NCBI GenBank assembly: GCA_028282725.1
Contig: JANQHF010000010.1
Span: 1 to 64,000 of the forward strand
From: Saprospiraceae bacterium
GTDB lineage: Bacteria; Bacteroidota; Bacteroidia; Chitinophagales; Saprospiraceae
Length of the DNA: 64,000 nt
Reading direction: 5' to 3'
Part shown: piece after piece, positions 45,297-54,968 of the stretch
Numbering within the stretch: position 1 is the first letter of the stretch
Layout of the letters: each line of letters opens with the position of its first letter
Made by a program: the position numbers and the translations under genes
The notes under the pieces: generated by a model
The model's input: only the letters and a program-made list of their open reading frames with translations
The model's database searches: none
What the model was told of the DNA's origin: nothing

Positions 45297-48200
45297 ATGA
45301 TTGACGTGGCTCGTACATTATCGGATTTAATTAAGGAACGTATCCTGGTCCTGGATGGTGCTATGGGTACTATGATCCAGACATATGGGTTGAATGAAAG
45401 TGATTTCAGGGGCGCAAGATTTAAGGATTTTCCTTCTGAGATCAAGGGTAATAACGAACTTTTAAGTCTGACAAGGCCTGACATCATCAAAGAAATTCAC
45501 GGTGCTTTTCTGCAGTCAGGTTCTGACATTATTGAAACCAATACTTTTAGTGCAAACAGGATTTCCCAGTCAGACTATGACATGGAGGATCTTTGTTATG
45601 AATTGAATCTCGCATCTGCAAAAATTGCAGTTGATATTGCCAGGGAATACTCAACTGAAGATCAACCTAGATTTGTTGCCGGAGCCTTGGGGCCAACGAC
45701 CAAAACCGCATCTCTTTCTCCTGACGTCAATGATCCTGGTTATCGTGGTGTAACATTTGACGAACTAGTCGATGCCTATTATGAACAAGCTCGTGGTCTC
45801 GTGGACGGTGGTGTTGATTTATTATTGGTAGAGACCATATTCGATACGCTTAATTGCAAAGCGGCAATGTTTGCAATTGCCAATTTATTCGAAGAAAGAG
45901 GCATCTCAATGCCACTAATGATATCAGGCACAATAACTGATGCGAGTGGAAGGACGCTAAGCGGACAGACAGTCGAGGCTTTTTGGATCTCAGTATCGCA
46001 TATGGATCTTTTAAGCGTTGGTCTGAACTGTGCCCTGGGGGCGAAAGAACTCAGGCCCCATTTAAGGGATCTCTCACGGATTGCCACCTGTCCGGTCAGT
46101 GCGTATCCCAATGCCGGACTTCCAAATGAGTTTGGAGGCTATGACCAGACTCCAGAGGAGATGGGAGATTATATGCGCGAATTTCTCGATTCCGGTTTTG
46201 TGAATATTATTGGTGGTTGCTGTGGAACCCGTCCGGAGCATATTCGAAAGATGGCAGAAGCTGCGAAAAATGCAAAACCAAGGAAATTCTCAAAACAAAA
46301 TGGATATACCCAGTACTCGGGCCTGGAACCGCTCATCCTTCGTGAAAACCTGAATTTTGTCAATATCGGTGAGCGGACCAATGTGACGGGTTCTCGCAAA
46401 TTTGCAAGGTTAATCAAAGAAGGGCAATACGATGAAGCACTTTCAGTAGCTGCTCAGCAAGTTGAAGGAGGCGCACAGATTATCGATGTCAACATGGATG
46501 AAGGGTTGCTGGACAGCGAGGAGGCAATGAAGACCTTCTTGAATTTAATCATGTCGGAACCTGACATTGCCAAACTTCCCATTATGATCGATTCATCCAG
46601 GTTCTCCGTAATAGAGGCAGGATTGAAGTGTGTTCAGGGAAAATCTATTGTCAACTCCTTATCGCTCAAAGAGGGTAAGGATGAATTCGTAAAGCAGGCA
46701 ACGATTGTAAAAAGATATGGTGCAGCTGCAGTAATCATGGCATTTGATGAAAAAGGCCAGGCCGAGACCGTAGAGCGGAAGGTGGAAATATGTAAAAGAG
46801 CCTATCATATATTGACAGAAGAAGTTGGTTTCAATCCCCACGACATCATTTTTGATCCCAATATTTTTGCCATAGCTACTGGTATAGAAGAACACCGGGA
46901 TTATGCGAAAAACTTTATTGAGGCTACTGAAATCATAAAAAAAGAATGCCCTGGGGCCAAAGTAAGCGGTGGGGTGAGCAATATCTCTTTTTCTTTCAGG
47001 GGTAACAACAAAGTGAGAGAAGCCATGCATAGCGTGTTTCTCTATCATACTATCAAAAAGGGTATGGATATGGGCATTGTCAATGCAGGCATGATGGATA
47101 TCTATGATGAAATCCCGGAAGAACTGGTCACACTGCTGGAAGATGCGATTTTTAACCGGACGGAGACGGCTACTGAGGATTTAATAAAATATGCTGAAAA
47201 GATAAAAGGTGGAGGAAAAGAAAGGGTTATTGATTTGTCATGGAGGGAAGGTCCTGTGGAAGAGAGAATTGAACATGCTCTTGTTAAGGGAGTGACAGAA
47301 TACATTGAAGAAGACGCAGAAGAGGCCAGGCAGAAACTTAATTCTCCATTGGCCGTAATTGAAGGGCCTCTAATGGACGGAATGAATGTGGTCGGAGATT
47401 TATTTGGCGAAGGTAAGATGTTCTTACCCCAGGTTGTAAAAAGTGCCCGGGTGATGAAAAGAGCGGTGGCCTATCTGACACCGTTCATTGAAGAGGAAAA
47501 AAATGGTGAGGTTTCTTCTAATGGAAAGATTCTTATGGCGACGGTGAAAGGAGACGTTCATGATATTGGAAAAAATATCGTTGGCGTTGTCCTGGCATGT
47601 AATAATTATGAGATTATCGATTTGGGAGTAATGGTTCCTGCCAATAAAATTATCGATACTGCCGAAAAGGAAAAAGTGGATATTATAGGATTAAGTGGTC
47701 TCATTACCCCTTCATTGGATGAAATGGTTTCGATTGCTTCCCTGATGGAAGAAAGAAAAATGAAAATTCCTTTATTGATTGGTGGAGCCACAACTTCAAA
47801 GACCCATACTGCGGTCAAAATTGAGCCTAAGTATTCAGGCCCAACAATCCATGTGTTAGATGCATCCAAAAGCGTTGCGGTAGCGGGTTCATTGTTATCA
47901 AGTGATTCGGCAATAACTGTTGATTATATAGAGGGGATTCATGCCGAATATCAACGTGTCAGGGACCAAAGAAGTGGCAGAGGAATAAATAAAAAATACA
48001 TTTCAATTCTTGAAGCAAGAAATAAATCACTTTCGTTGAACTGGAACGAGTACATTCCACCAATTCCTAATTATTTGGGTGTTACGGTATTCGATGACTT
48101 TTCCATTTCCGAATTATTGAGCTATATCGATTGGACACCATTTTTCAAAAGTTGGCAGTTAAAGGGAAAATATCCATCTATTCTCGATGATGAAAAATTG

Positions 48201-48971
48201 GGTCAGGAAGCATCCAGGTTATTCGATGATGCTCATAAAATGCTGGAAAAGATCTGTAGTGAAAATTGGTTGACCGCCAAGGGAGTATTTGGACTATTTC
48301 CAGCGGGCAGGGTAGTTGATGATATTATTGTTTATTCTGAGAACAGTCGATCTATCGAGTTGGACCGAATCCACAATTTGAGACAACAAAGACAAAAATC
48401 AAATGGATTGCCAAGTTATAATCTTTCGGATTTCATTGCTCCTGATGAATTCAAGAATGACTACTTGGGAGGATTTGCAGTCACCTCAGGAATTGGAATA
48501 GAAAAGGTTGTCAAAGAATTTGAAAAGAATCACGACGATTATAATGCCATTTTGCTTAAGTCTCTTGCTGACCGGTTGGCGGAGGCGTTTGCTGAAAAAC
48601 TCCACGAGTTAATTCGTACGGAGTATTGGGGTTACAGTCAGGAAAATTTTTCGAATGAAGAATTGATTCAGGAGAAATACGTTGGGATTCGACCTGCACC
48701 GGGATACCCGGCCTGTCCGGATCATAGTCTTAAGATATCATTATTTAAGCTGTTAAATGTTGAAAAGAACATAGGAATTTCACTGACCGAAAGTTATGCA
48801 ATGTATCCAGCGGCTTCAGTAAGTGGATTCTATTACAGCCATCCCGAGAGCAAGTACTTTGGTCTGGGTCAGATCGCCAAGGATCAGGTTGAAGACTATG
48901 CCAGTCGCAAAGGGATATCACTTGATAAAGCAGAGAAATTGCTTATGCCGTCTTTAAGTTATAAAGACTAG
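45297..48971 (+). CDS. metH: Cobalamin-dependent methionine synthase
   Basis: This 1224-aa enzyme transfers a methyl group from 5-methyl-THF to homocysteine via B12. All four modules are present. The homocysteine domain (about 1-330) has zinc cysteines in GLNCALG and GGCCGTRP. The pterin domain (about 350-620) starts [19 protein letters not shown]. The B12 module has the cap (about 650-740) and the [14 protein letters not shown] histidine loop. The C-terminal AdoMet reactivation domain has [15 protein letters not shown]. No cobalamin riboswitch lies upstream in the 109-base gap. The partner MetF is at 26625-27581. Confidence 0.97.
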   Translation: MIDVARTLSDLIKERILVLDGAMGTMIQTYGLNESDFRGARFKDFPSEIKGNNELLSLTRPDIIKEIHGAFLQSGSDIIETNTFSANRISQSDYDMEDLCYELNLASAKIAVDIAREYSTEDQPRFVAGALGPTTKTASLSPDVNDPGYRGVTFDELVDAYYEQARGLVDGGVDLLLVETIFDTLNCKAAMFAIANLFEERGISMPLMISGTITDASGRTLSGQTVEAFWISVSHMDLLSVGLNCALGAKELRPHLRDLSRIATCPVSAYPNAGLPNEFGGYDQTPEEMGDYMREFLDSGFVNIIGGCCGTRPEHIRKMAEAAKNAKPRKFSKQNGYTQYSGLEPLILRENLNFVNIGERTNVTGSRKFARLIKEGQYDEALSVAAQQVEGGAQIIDVNMDEGLLDSEEAMKTFLNLIMSEPDIAKLPIMIDSSRFSVIEAGLKCVQGKSIVNSLSLKEGKDEFVKQATIVKRYGAAAVIMAFDEKGQAETVERKVEICKRAYHILTEEVGFNPHDIIFDPNIFAIATGIEEHRDYAKNFIEATEIIKKECPGAKVSGGVSNISFSFRGNNKVREAMHSVFLYHTIKKGMDMGIVNAGMMDIYDEIPEELVTLLEDAIFNRTETATEDLIKYAEKIKGGGKERVIDLSWREGPVEERIEHALVKGVTEYIEEDAEEARQKLNSPLAVIEGPLMDGMNVVGDLFGEGKMFLPQVVKSARVMKRAVAYLTPFIEEEKNGEVSSNGKILMATVKGDVHDIGKNIVGVVLACNNYEIIDLGVMVPANKIIDTAEKEKVDIIGLSGLITPSLDEMVSIASLMEERKMKIPLLIGGATTSKTHTAVKIEPKYSGPTIHVLDASKSVAVAGSLLSSDSAITVDYIEGIHAEYQRVRDQRSGRGINKKYISILEARNKSLSLNWNEYIPPIPNYLGVTVFDDFSISELLSYIDWTPFFKSWQLKGKYPSILDDEKLGQEASRLFDDAHKMLEKICSENWLTAKGVFGLFPAGRVVDDIIVYSENSRSIELDRIHNLRQQRQKSNGLPSYNLSDFIAPDEFKNDYLGGFAVTSGIGIEKVVKEFEKNHDDYNAILLKSLADRLAEAFAEKLHELIRTEYWGYSQENFSNEELIQEKYVGIRPAPGYPACPDHSLKISLFKLLNVEKNIGISLTESYAMYPAASVSGFYYSHPESKYFGLGQIAKDQVEDYASRKGISLDKAEKLLMPSLSYKD

Positions 48972-48976
48972 TAGCT

Positions 48977-50065
48977 TTGAAAAATTCAATGAATTCAAAT
49001 ACCAATTATCCTGATGAGTTGACATTTGAAGAATTGATTTATTCTATGGCATCAATTGTTAAGTGGTTTCGAAAACACTTGGTTCCGATCATAGTTGCCT
49101 GCCTGATTTGCAGCGCATTATCAGTACTCTGGGCCGTAAGAAAGCCGGAAACTTATACTGCTACTTTGTCTTTTATGTTGAATGACGATAACAATCCTCA
49201 GGTCTCTAATATCGGGAATATCCTGGGACAATTTGGAATTCCAATTACGAGCGGTAAATATAATGTGGATAAGTTATTGGAGATTTCTAAATCCAGAAGA
49301 ATACTTGAATCAACTCTTTTTCAAAAGAAAATAGTAGATGATAAAGAAGATCTGTTGGCCAATCATTTTATAAATATATATGACCTGGCTTCTAATTGGT
49401 CTTCGCAAGACGGTCGTCTTGATAACTTCAAATTTTCCGAAAAGGATCCCGAAGAATTTGGTGATTATGAGAATTTCGCGCTGAAGAGATTAAATGCATT
49501 AATTATGGGATCTGCCAACAATAGAAGTGAAGCTCTTTTTACGACTGACTATGGGAAGACAGATTATATAATGACATTTAGTACAAGATGTTTATCTGAG
49601 GAATTAGCCATAGAATTTACAAACGAAATCTATGATCAGATTTCTCAATTTTATGTTCAAAATGCCACCGAAAAAAATCAATCTATATACAATTTGATCA
49701 AACAAAGGAGAGACTCGCTCGCCGATGCCGTGCAAAATACAACTTACGATATTGCATCTCTTAAAGACAAGAGCCAAGGTACATTCAGAAGAACAAATAA
49801 TGTTGACATTGCAAATTTGGAAGGACAGCTCATTGGCCTGGAAACAGCCTTTCAAGAAGTAGAAAAGAGCTTAAACGCAGCAGATATTGCGTTAAAAAAC
49901 AGTACCCCTCTTATCAAAGACCTCGATAGACCTATCGCTCCAATTGCTCCAAACCGACCGTCAACTTTGAAATATGGACTTTTGGGAATAACCTTGGGAT
50001 TTATCCTGTATGTTCTTTTCTTAAACGCTTATCGTATCATACAGCTGTCCAGAACTAGTCTCTAA
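48977..50065 (+). CDS. Wzz-like polysaccharide chain-length/co-polymerase protein
   Basis: This 362-aa inner-membrane protein has two membrane segments (about 38-55 and 328-350) flanking a large periplasmic region. It has the Wzz proline-rich motif near the second helix (PIAPIAPNRPSTLKYGLLG). The TYTATLSFML segment after the first helix and a coiled coil at about 230-300 also fit. There is no C-terminal tyrosine kinase domain. The start is a TTG at 48977; an ATG at 48989 is possible. The gene follows metH by 5 bases. With the downstream sulfotransferase it suggests a second surface-glycan locus. Confidence 0.82.
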   Translation: MKNSMNSNTNYPDELTFEELIYSMASIVKWFRKHLVPIIVACLICSALSVLWAVRKPETYTATLSFMLNDDNNPQVSNIGNILGQFGIPITSGKYNVDKLLEISKSRRILESTLFQKKIVDDKEDLLANHFINIYDLASNWSSQDGRLDNFKFSEKDPEEFGDYENFALKRLNALIMGSANNRSEALFTTDYGKTDYIMTFSTRCLSEELAIEFTNEIYDQISQFYVQNATEKNQSIYNLIKQRRDSLADAVQNTTYDIASLKDKSQGTFRRTNNVDIANLEGQLIGLETAFQEVEKSLNAADIALKNSTPLIKDLDRPIAPIAPNRPSTLKYGLLGITLGFILYVLFLNAYRIIQLSRTSL

Positions 50066-50103
50066 TTTGATGTAGGTTTGTGCATCGTCATAGTTAAAGG
50101 ATC

Positions 50104-50337
50104 ATGTCAAAACAAATAAAGGAGTCACATGCTCGCAGCATCATCAAGGGATTAACGTGGAGAATTATCGCCTCTTTGGCCATTTTTATAATTACCTATT
50201 TTTCTACTGGTGAAATTAAAACTGCTATCACTGTAACTACAATAGAATTTCCTGTAAAGCTAGTAGCTTATTATCTTCACGAAAGATTGTGGCAACAGGT
50301 ACCACGGGGTTCTATAAGAAAACTTCTTGGAAGTTGA
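50104..50337 (+). CDS. DUF2061 small membrane protein
   Basis: This 77-aa protein has two closely spaced hydrophobic segments (about 20-36 and 45-62). It has the family opening ESHARSIIKGLTWRIIASLA and the conserved FPVKLVAYYLHERLW, both characteristic of DUF2061. As I recall, this domain often sits beside or fused to sulfate-activation genes (CysC/CysD/CysN), and here it is 189 bases upstream of a sulfotransferase, which would use PAPS. Function is not established. Confidence 0.85.
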   Translation: MSKQIKESHARSIIKGLTWRIIASLAIFIITYFSTGEIKTAITVTTIEFPVKLVAYYLHERLWQQVPRGSIRKLLGS

Positions 50338-50526
50338 ATAGCCATAGATCAGAGCATCCGGAATAAAGATTATACTACTCTAAAGTACTTTAACTCATAA
50401 AATTAAATATTTCACAATTGAATTTCGAGGTGGATAAAAGAGGTGTCCTTGTTCGAAAAGAGATTAACATTCTATTTGCTATATCCGGGAATAGAATGAT
50501 CATTTTCTAAAATTGGTATAGCTTAA

Positions 50527-51471
50527 ATGACAGATACTCCTTTTATAATTTTTGGATTTGGACGTTCTGGTACCACATGGCTATCTGATATAATTTCCAA
50601 GTCATTGGGCGGATTAATTCTTTTTGAACCTTTTCACCCATATGTATATAGAGAAGCCAAAGAACAGTGCTATCGCCCTGACATCGAGATTATTAAAATT
50701 CAAAATTTTTTGAATGATATTTTTTCGACTACGCCAACCAACCCCTGGTTAATAAGAAATCATCTTAAGGAACCGTTAGAAAAAACTACAATTGATTTTA
50801 TAAATTATGTATGGCAAAATTCTAAAATCCTCGGATTTAAGACCATCCGTTTGAATCACTCTCTTGGTTCTATTTCAAATTCTCTAAATGCAAAATCCAT
50901 CTATATTCACAGACATCCTTTGTCTGTCCTTTCATCGATATACAAGAGAAAGAACTTTTGGAAAGAATTTACATGGTCATGGCATTATCAACAATTTCTT
51001 TCTCGCTCTCTGAGTACGAATCACTTTAATGAAAAAGATTTGAATGTCATTCGGAATATTGAAAGTAATTTGAATGCTGATGTCGAACGTATCATTCTCA
51101 TGTGGTGCATTTCGTTCATAATTTGCAACAGGGAAATTGAAAAATGCAATGGTTATCGTTTATCGTATGAGCGCTTATATAAAGATCCCTATAAGGAAAC
51201 AAATGAGCTCTTTCAGTTTTTTAATCTCGACAACTACTCATTGCATCCTTCCTATTTTTTCACACCTTCCATGACAACACTAAGAACTGTTCACGACCAC
51301 TTTGATGTTCACACCATTACTGATGACTCTTTGGATCAACTATTTTGGAAAAATGAAATTAGTGATGACCTGTCCGTCAAGCTTTTCTCCCTGATACATA
51401 ATGTTTTAAGCATCGCTTCGGCATCACATTCTTTGGCCAAGGCCCATAATTATCTGCCTTCGCACCATTAA
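50527..51471 (+). CDS. Sulfotransferase family protein
   Basis: This 314-aa sulfotransferase-like enzyme has a 5'-phosphosulfate loop IFGFGRSGTTWLSDII (about 8-23) and a 3'-phosphate-site block KSIYIHRHPLSVLSSIYKR (about 126-144). The usual C-terminal RKGxxGDW signature of the other sulfotransferase in this window is not seen. It therefore belongs to a different branch, more like enzymes acting on polysaccharides or O-antigens. The region is strongly AT-rich compared with neighbouring housekeeping genes, which may mark transfer. A convergent gene pair and a terminator follow. Confidence 0.83.
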   Translation: MTDTPFIIFGFGRSGTTWLSDIISKSLGGLILFEPFHPYVYREAKEQCYRPDIEIIKIQNFLNDIFSTTPTNPWLIRNHLKEPLEKTTIDFINYVWQNSKILGFKTIRLNHSLGSISNSLNAKSIYIHRHPLSVLSSIYKRKNFWKEFTWSWHYQQFLSRSLSTNHFNEKDLNVIRNIESNLNADVERIILMWCISFIICNREIEKCNGYRLSYERLYKDPYKETNELFQFFNLDNYSLHPSYFFTPSMTTLRTVHDHFDVHTITDDSLDQLFWKNEISDDLSVKLFSLIHNVLSIASASHSLAKAHNYLPSHH

Positions 51472-51510
51472 ACAGTTTAGAATGGTCTGGATGGAAGGAA
51501 TTACACCTAG

Positions 51511-51574
51511 AAAAAACCCCTAAGGCTTTAGATTAAAAGAGATAGTTTTTTCATACTTCTTAGCGCCTTAGAGG
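51511..51574 (-). terminator. Likely terminator of the gene at 51577-52230
   Basis: On the reverse strand a 10-pair stem (CCTCTAAGGC with GCCTTAGGGG, one G-T pair, arms at 51565-51574 and 51517-51526) is followed at once by six T (51511-51516). The loop is long, about 38 bases. It starts 3 bases beyond the stop of the reverse-strand gene and also lies 40 bases beyond the forward sulfotransferase gene. Confidence 0.6.
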
Positions 51575-51576
51575 TC

Positions 51577-52230
51577 CTATACTTTGTCGCGATGTATTAC
51601 ATCAACATTAGAACGTCCGGGCCGTTTCATTTGCTGCTTAATCAATGAGCCTTGTATGAAGGATATAGGAGGATAAAAATGATCGAGCATGGAAATATCG
51701 TGATTGAGTTTTCGAATCGCGATTATTCCAAAATCATGATGGAATCGATCTTGGCCTTTACCCAATAGACTAATGAAGGATAAATCTTCTTCAGATTTCA
51801 GGGGATAAGACATCGTGTTGTACAAATTGTTCATTTCACTAGATTCCTTGGAGACTTCCGGATTGCCCATAAAGGATTGCAAACAGATTGCTGGCAAGTC
51901 GCTTCCTCCAGGAAGTGAATGGTCGTTAAAAAGCCCATAATCCTTAATCAGTTGCAGACTCTTTCGAAGACTGCTCCTATGACTTCGACCCGAACTAAAA
52001 TAGTCAGGAATGGCTACATGTCGCTTTAGAATTTCCCCGCTACTATCAATATCAACTAGTTCTGCCTGTCGGTTGATTAAAATGATCGTGGTTATGAACT
52101 CTTCATCTGAAGAGGCAAATGCCGTGAATTGGAGTATGACGATCAAACCAATCGCCAGGATATAACTTCCCCATAAAGGGAAAAGACGGATATGCTTCAT
52201 TTCAGGACATTTGATAATGACCGAATTCAT
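51577..52230 (-). CDS. Exported or membrane-anchored protein of unknown function
   Basis: This 217-aa protein has one N-terminal hydrophobic stretch (about 17-40, ending FAS), either a signal peptide or an anchor. Starting at the internal ATG at 52200 would give a more standard signal peptide. The rest is polar with no domain I recognise. It contains histidine-rich segments and a short conserved-looking motif ISLLGKGQDRFHHDFGIIAI. It follows the larger secreted protein at 52309-54114 on the same strand by 78 bases, so the two may be cotranscribed. Function is unknown. Confidence 0.65.
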   Translation of the reverse strand: MNSVIIKCPEMKHIRLFPLWGSYILAIGLIVILQFTAFASSDEEFITTIILINRQAELVDIDSSGEILKRHVAIPDYFSSGRSHRSSLRKSLQLIKDYGLFNDHSLPGGSDLPAICLQSFMGNPEVSKESSEMNNLYNTMSYPLKSEEDLSFISLLGKGQDRFHHDFGIIAIRKLNHDISMLDHFYPPISFIQGSLIKQQMKRPGRSNVDVIHRDKV

Positions 52231-52308
52231 GGGTTGCCTGAAGAAATACTATTCTCAGACAATCGAATATAGTTTACCCTCCAACGGAATTCAACATTAA
52301 CTGTCGAA

Positions 52309-54114
52309 TTAACGATCCACATCAGTGAAAACCCCATTATTTGTAAGCCATATTGCCTTATCGTGTACATTCACGTCACCACTTAAGTCATAATCCTGAA
52401 AATAATAGCCCGAGTGAGTTCCATTATCTCTTGACCACAGGGCAATATCATTTGAATTGATGTCTTTGGTCGATTCTGAAACTGTGATTTGGTCTCCATT
52501 TCCGGAATACATGGCAAAAACCCCGGGATTGACCTCTTTTTGTCCTTTACCAAATAACCTTGTATAGGACTGATTGTATCTGAAATCATACGAAATGACG
52601 CCATTGACAATGGGCATAGGTGTGGGTGTCATCACGATTAAATGATTTCGATGCTCTACGACCACATAGTACTCCTCGTCCAACATATCGCAGCAATCAA
52701 AGAAATCAGTAAGTACTACTTCCCCATTATCCAGCAACAATGCTGATTTTGTACAAACAGTGGATTCAGCGTTGGTGTGGGTTCTCAAACTGATCAATAC
52801 CCAATCGACAGCATCAACCGGGTACAATTCACTTCCTCCCGTACCAAACACGTTAAACTCTTGTCCCTCATTTCCCGGATACAACCACGGCGCTACTCCA
52901 TAAGGTTGACCGGCTTCGGTTGCCACACCCAATAAAGTAATCGGTCTTTGTCCCGGTAAATACCCATAATTATTCAGAGTGGTTCTCATCCTGTCTCCAT
53001 ATTGTCCAATGCCACCCTCTTGCAAGGCACCTTCAAGAAAAACATTGACATGAACATCTATACATACCCTGTTGAGACAGGCTTCTGAATTTGCATCCGG
53101 ATAGCACGGATCAAAAGGATCACTATCCTGGCTATCAGGTAAACCATCCGAATCTGTGTCCAAAACCCCAAAAGTAAAGGCCTCATATCGATTCGGCACG
53201 ACTGCAGAAGATGAGACATTGCCCGAATCAAAATCATTCGAAAGCTCTGTATTTCCCAAATTAACCCACTTTTCTCCATCCCATCCAACTACGACTAAAT
53301 CTGCAACACTGGTAGTCAGATCAAGGATATCGCTAAAGGGAGTCCAGTACAATGTGACTTTGGTAGATTGACTTCCGGAAAGCGTCCAAAATTCTTTGGG
53401 TTGTACTACTAATATATTGTCATCGGTAGAATCAACAGGAAATTCACCTTTCGATAAGTATTGACGATTGGTTTGTAAAGTAGAGTGATAGGTTGCAATG
53501 AAAACATCAAAGGAGTTCTCTCCCTGTACTTTTACCGGGGACAGGTGATCTCCATCTCCCGACGGAAAAAGAAAGGTACCCTCACCCTGTCGGGCAATTG
53601 TTCCGTCTACATGTTTGTCATTCGTAGAACCGCTATATGTGGCTCCTTCCATAAAAAAGACACGCTCCCTGAATTCATTGCGGTCTGTGTGTACAATACC
53701 CAGGTTGAAATGCAGATTGCTTTTGATCCGAATGTCGGTGTTTAAGTCCACTCCTCTGGGGTTTTCAACGTCTAGAATGTTGAATTCTGTGACACCCAGT
53801 CCATCGACCATTGTACGGGTGTCATCACATCTCTTGATGTATTCATATCCAAATCCATCTCCTAAATGACCATTGTTGTCAATATCACCCATAAAGTAAA
53901 GTCGACCATCGTTTACGAACTGTGCATTTTCAGCATTGGTGAATTTTCCGTAAAATGTTTTTTTTCCTATTTCTTCAATAAATGCGCTTCCCTGGTTAGA
54001 AGCATCCCAACGTTTATTGGGGCATTGACCCATGAGCGAACCTGCAATCATGAACAGACTCATGACGATAGAAAGGCAATAAAGATATATCCGAAAGCAG
54101 GTCAAAATATGCAC
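52309..54114 (-). CDS. Large secreted protein with thrombospondin-type and dockerin-like C-terminus
   Basis: This 601-aa secreted protein has an N-terminal signal segment (about 9-29). A first half of about 320 residues has beta-rich sequence (MGDIDNNGHLGDGFGYEYI and similar). A calcium-binding-type run, DTDSDGLPDSQDSDPFDPC, lies at about 318-336. The final residues contain two dockerin/EF-hand-like loops, DINSNDIALWSRDNG and DYDLSGDVNVHDKAIWLTNNG. Cysteines in the middle (DVHVNVF...CTKS...FDCCD) could form disulfides. Proteins of this kind are common outer-surface products of Saprospiria. Ligand or enzymatic role is unknown. Confidence 0.78.
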   Translation of the reverse strand: MHILTCFRIYLYCLSIVMSLFMIAGSLMGQCPNKRWDASNQGSAFIEEIGKKTFYGKFTNAENAQFVNDGRLYFMGDIDNNGHLGDGFGYEYIKRCDDTRTMVDGLGVTEFNILDVENPRGVDLNTDIRIKSNLHFNLGIVHTDRNEFRERVFFMEGATYSGSTNDKHVDGTIARQGEGTFLFPSGDGDHLSPVKVQGENSFDVFIATYHSTLQTNRQYLSKGEFPVDSTDDNILVVQPKEFWTLSGSQSTKVTLYWTPFSDILDLTTSVADLVVVGWDGEKWVNLGNTELSNDFDSGNVSSSAVVPNRYEAFTFGVLDTDSDGLPDSQDSDPFDPCYPDANSEACLNRVCIDVHVNVFLEGALQEGGIGQYGDRMRTTLNNYGYLPGQRPITLLGVATEAGQPYGVAPWLYPGNEGQEFNVFGTGGSELYPVDAVDWVLISLRTHTNAESTVCTKSALLLDNGEVVLTDFFDCCDMLDEEYYVVVEHRNHLIVMTPTPMPIVNGVISYDFRYNQSYTRLFGKGQKEVNPGVFAMYSGNGDQITVSESTKDINSNDIALWSRDNGTHSGYYFQDYDLSGDVNVHDKAIWLTNNGVFTDVDR

Positions 54115-54278
54115 AAATGATCAGATTCATTTATAAGCTGCACATTTTATGCCAGTTATGTATTATGATTATTTTTAATGTGTTAAAATGATCTTCTGAG
54201 AATCCACAAGTCACAACTATTTCTTCACTTCTGTTGTATTGTTTATATCATCCTATTATTGTTGCAAAATCTAATCGT

Positions 54279-54968
54279 ATGTCTGAATCCAATATTTGGT
54301 TTTTAGAAAATATCGATGCCCAGGGAATATTTTGCTCTAAAAAGCTAAGTAATGAATCGGGCGGACATGTACATATTACTTTCGAAAAAGGCGAGTATAT
54401 TTTCAGACAAAACGAACAAGCGGATAAACTCTATTACATTTCTCAAGGCCGCGTCAAGATTGGGACGGAAGAAGGTGATAAATCGGTAACAAAGGCAATT
54501 CTGACTACAGGAGAAATTTTTGGAGAAAAAGCCCTGGCCGGAGCCTTCAAAAGGAGAGATTTTGCCAAGGCATTAGAAAAAACAGAAGTCTGTGTGATAA
54601 ATCGGTCAGAGATGAAGTCACTGTTTAAAGAGCACTCCCCCCTGACTTTGTTTATGCTGAATCTCCTTGGTAGCAGGGCTTTAAAAATGGAAAAACGGCT
54701 GGAATCCATGGTGTTTAAGGATTCGAGGAGCAGGATCATCGAATTTCTGGTTGATCTCAATAGCGAACGCGGCCAGCGTGTTGGTTATGAATGGGTAGTG
54801 CGAAATTTTATGACCCATCAGGAAATTGCCAATCTTACCGCGACATCCCGTCAGACCGTCACCACGGTCTTGAATGAACTCAAATCCAAAAACATTATTA
54901 CTTTTAATCGCAAACGGCTTCTGATCAGAGATATCAATCTGCTGGCACAGGAAGTATCAAGTAATTAA
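54279..54968 (+). CDS. Crp/Fnr family transcriptional regulator
   Basis: This protein of about 229 aa has a cyclic-nucleotide-binding-like beta barrel (about 25-140, HITFEKGEYIFRQNEQADKLYYI) and a C-terminal winged helix (about 175-225, MTHQEIANLTATSRQTVTTVLNEL). It lacks the N-terminal cysteine set of FNR, having only one cysteine early on, so it is not obviously an oxygen-sensing Fe-S protein. The ligand cannot be read. An ATG at 54234 extends the frame by 15 residues; the one at 54279 fits the family better. Its stop overlaps the pyrD start (TAATG). Confidence 0.88.
   Translation: MSESNIWFLENIDAQGIFCSKKLSNESGGHVHITFEKGEYIFRQNEQADKLYYISQGRVKIGTEEGDKSVTKAILTTGEIFGEKALAGAFKRRDFAKALEKTEVCVINRSEMKSLFKEHSPLTLFMLNLLGSRALKMEKRLESMVFKDSRSRIIEFLVDLNSERGQRVGYEWVVRNFMTHQEIANLTATSRQTVTTVLNELKSKNIITFNRKRLLIRDINLLAQEVSSN

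Noticed and set aside
50338..50526. tRNA or small RNA gene between DUF2061 and the sulfotransferase
   Set aside because: No cloverleaf, CCA end or strong stem was found in the 189 bases; it looks like plain AT-rich spacer.
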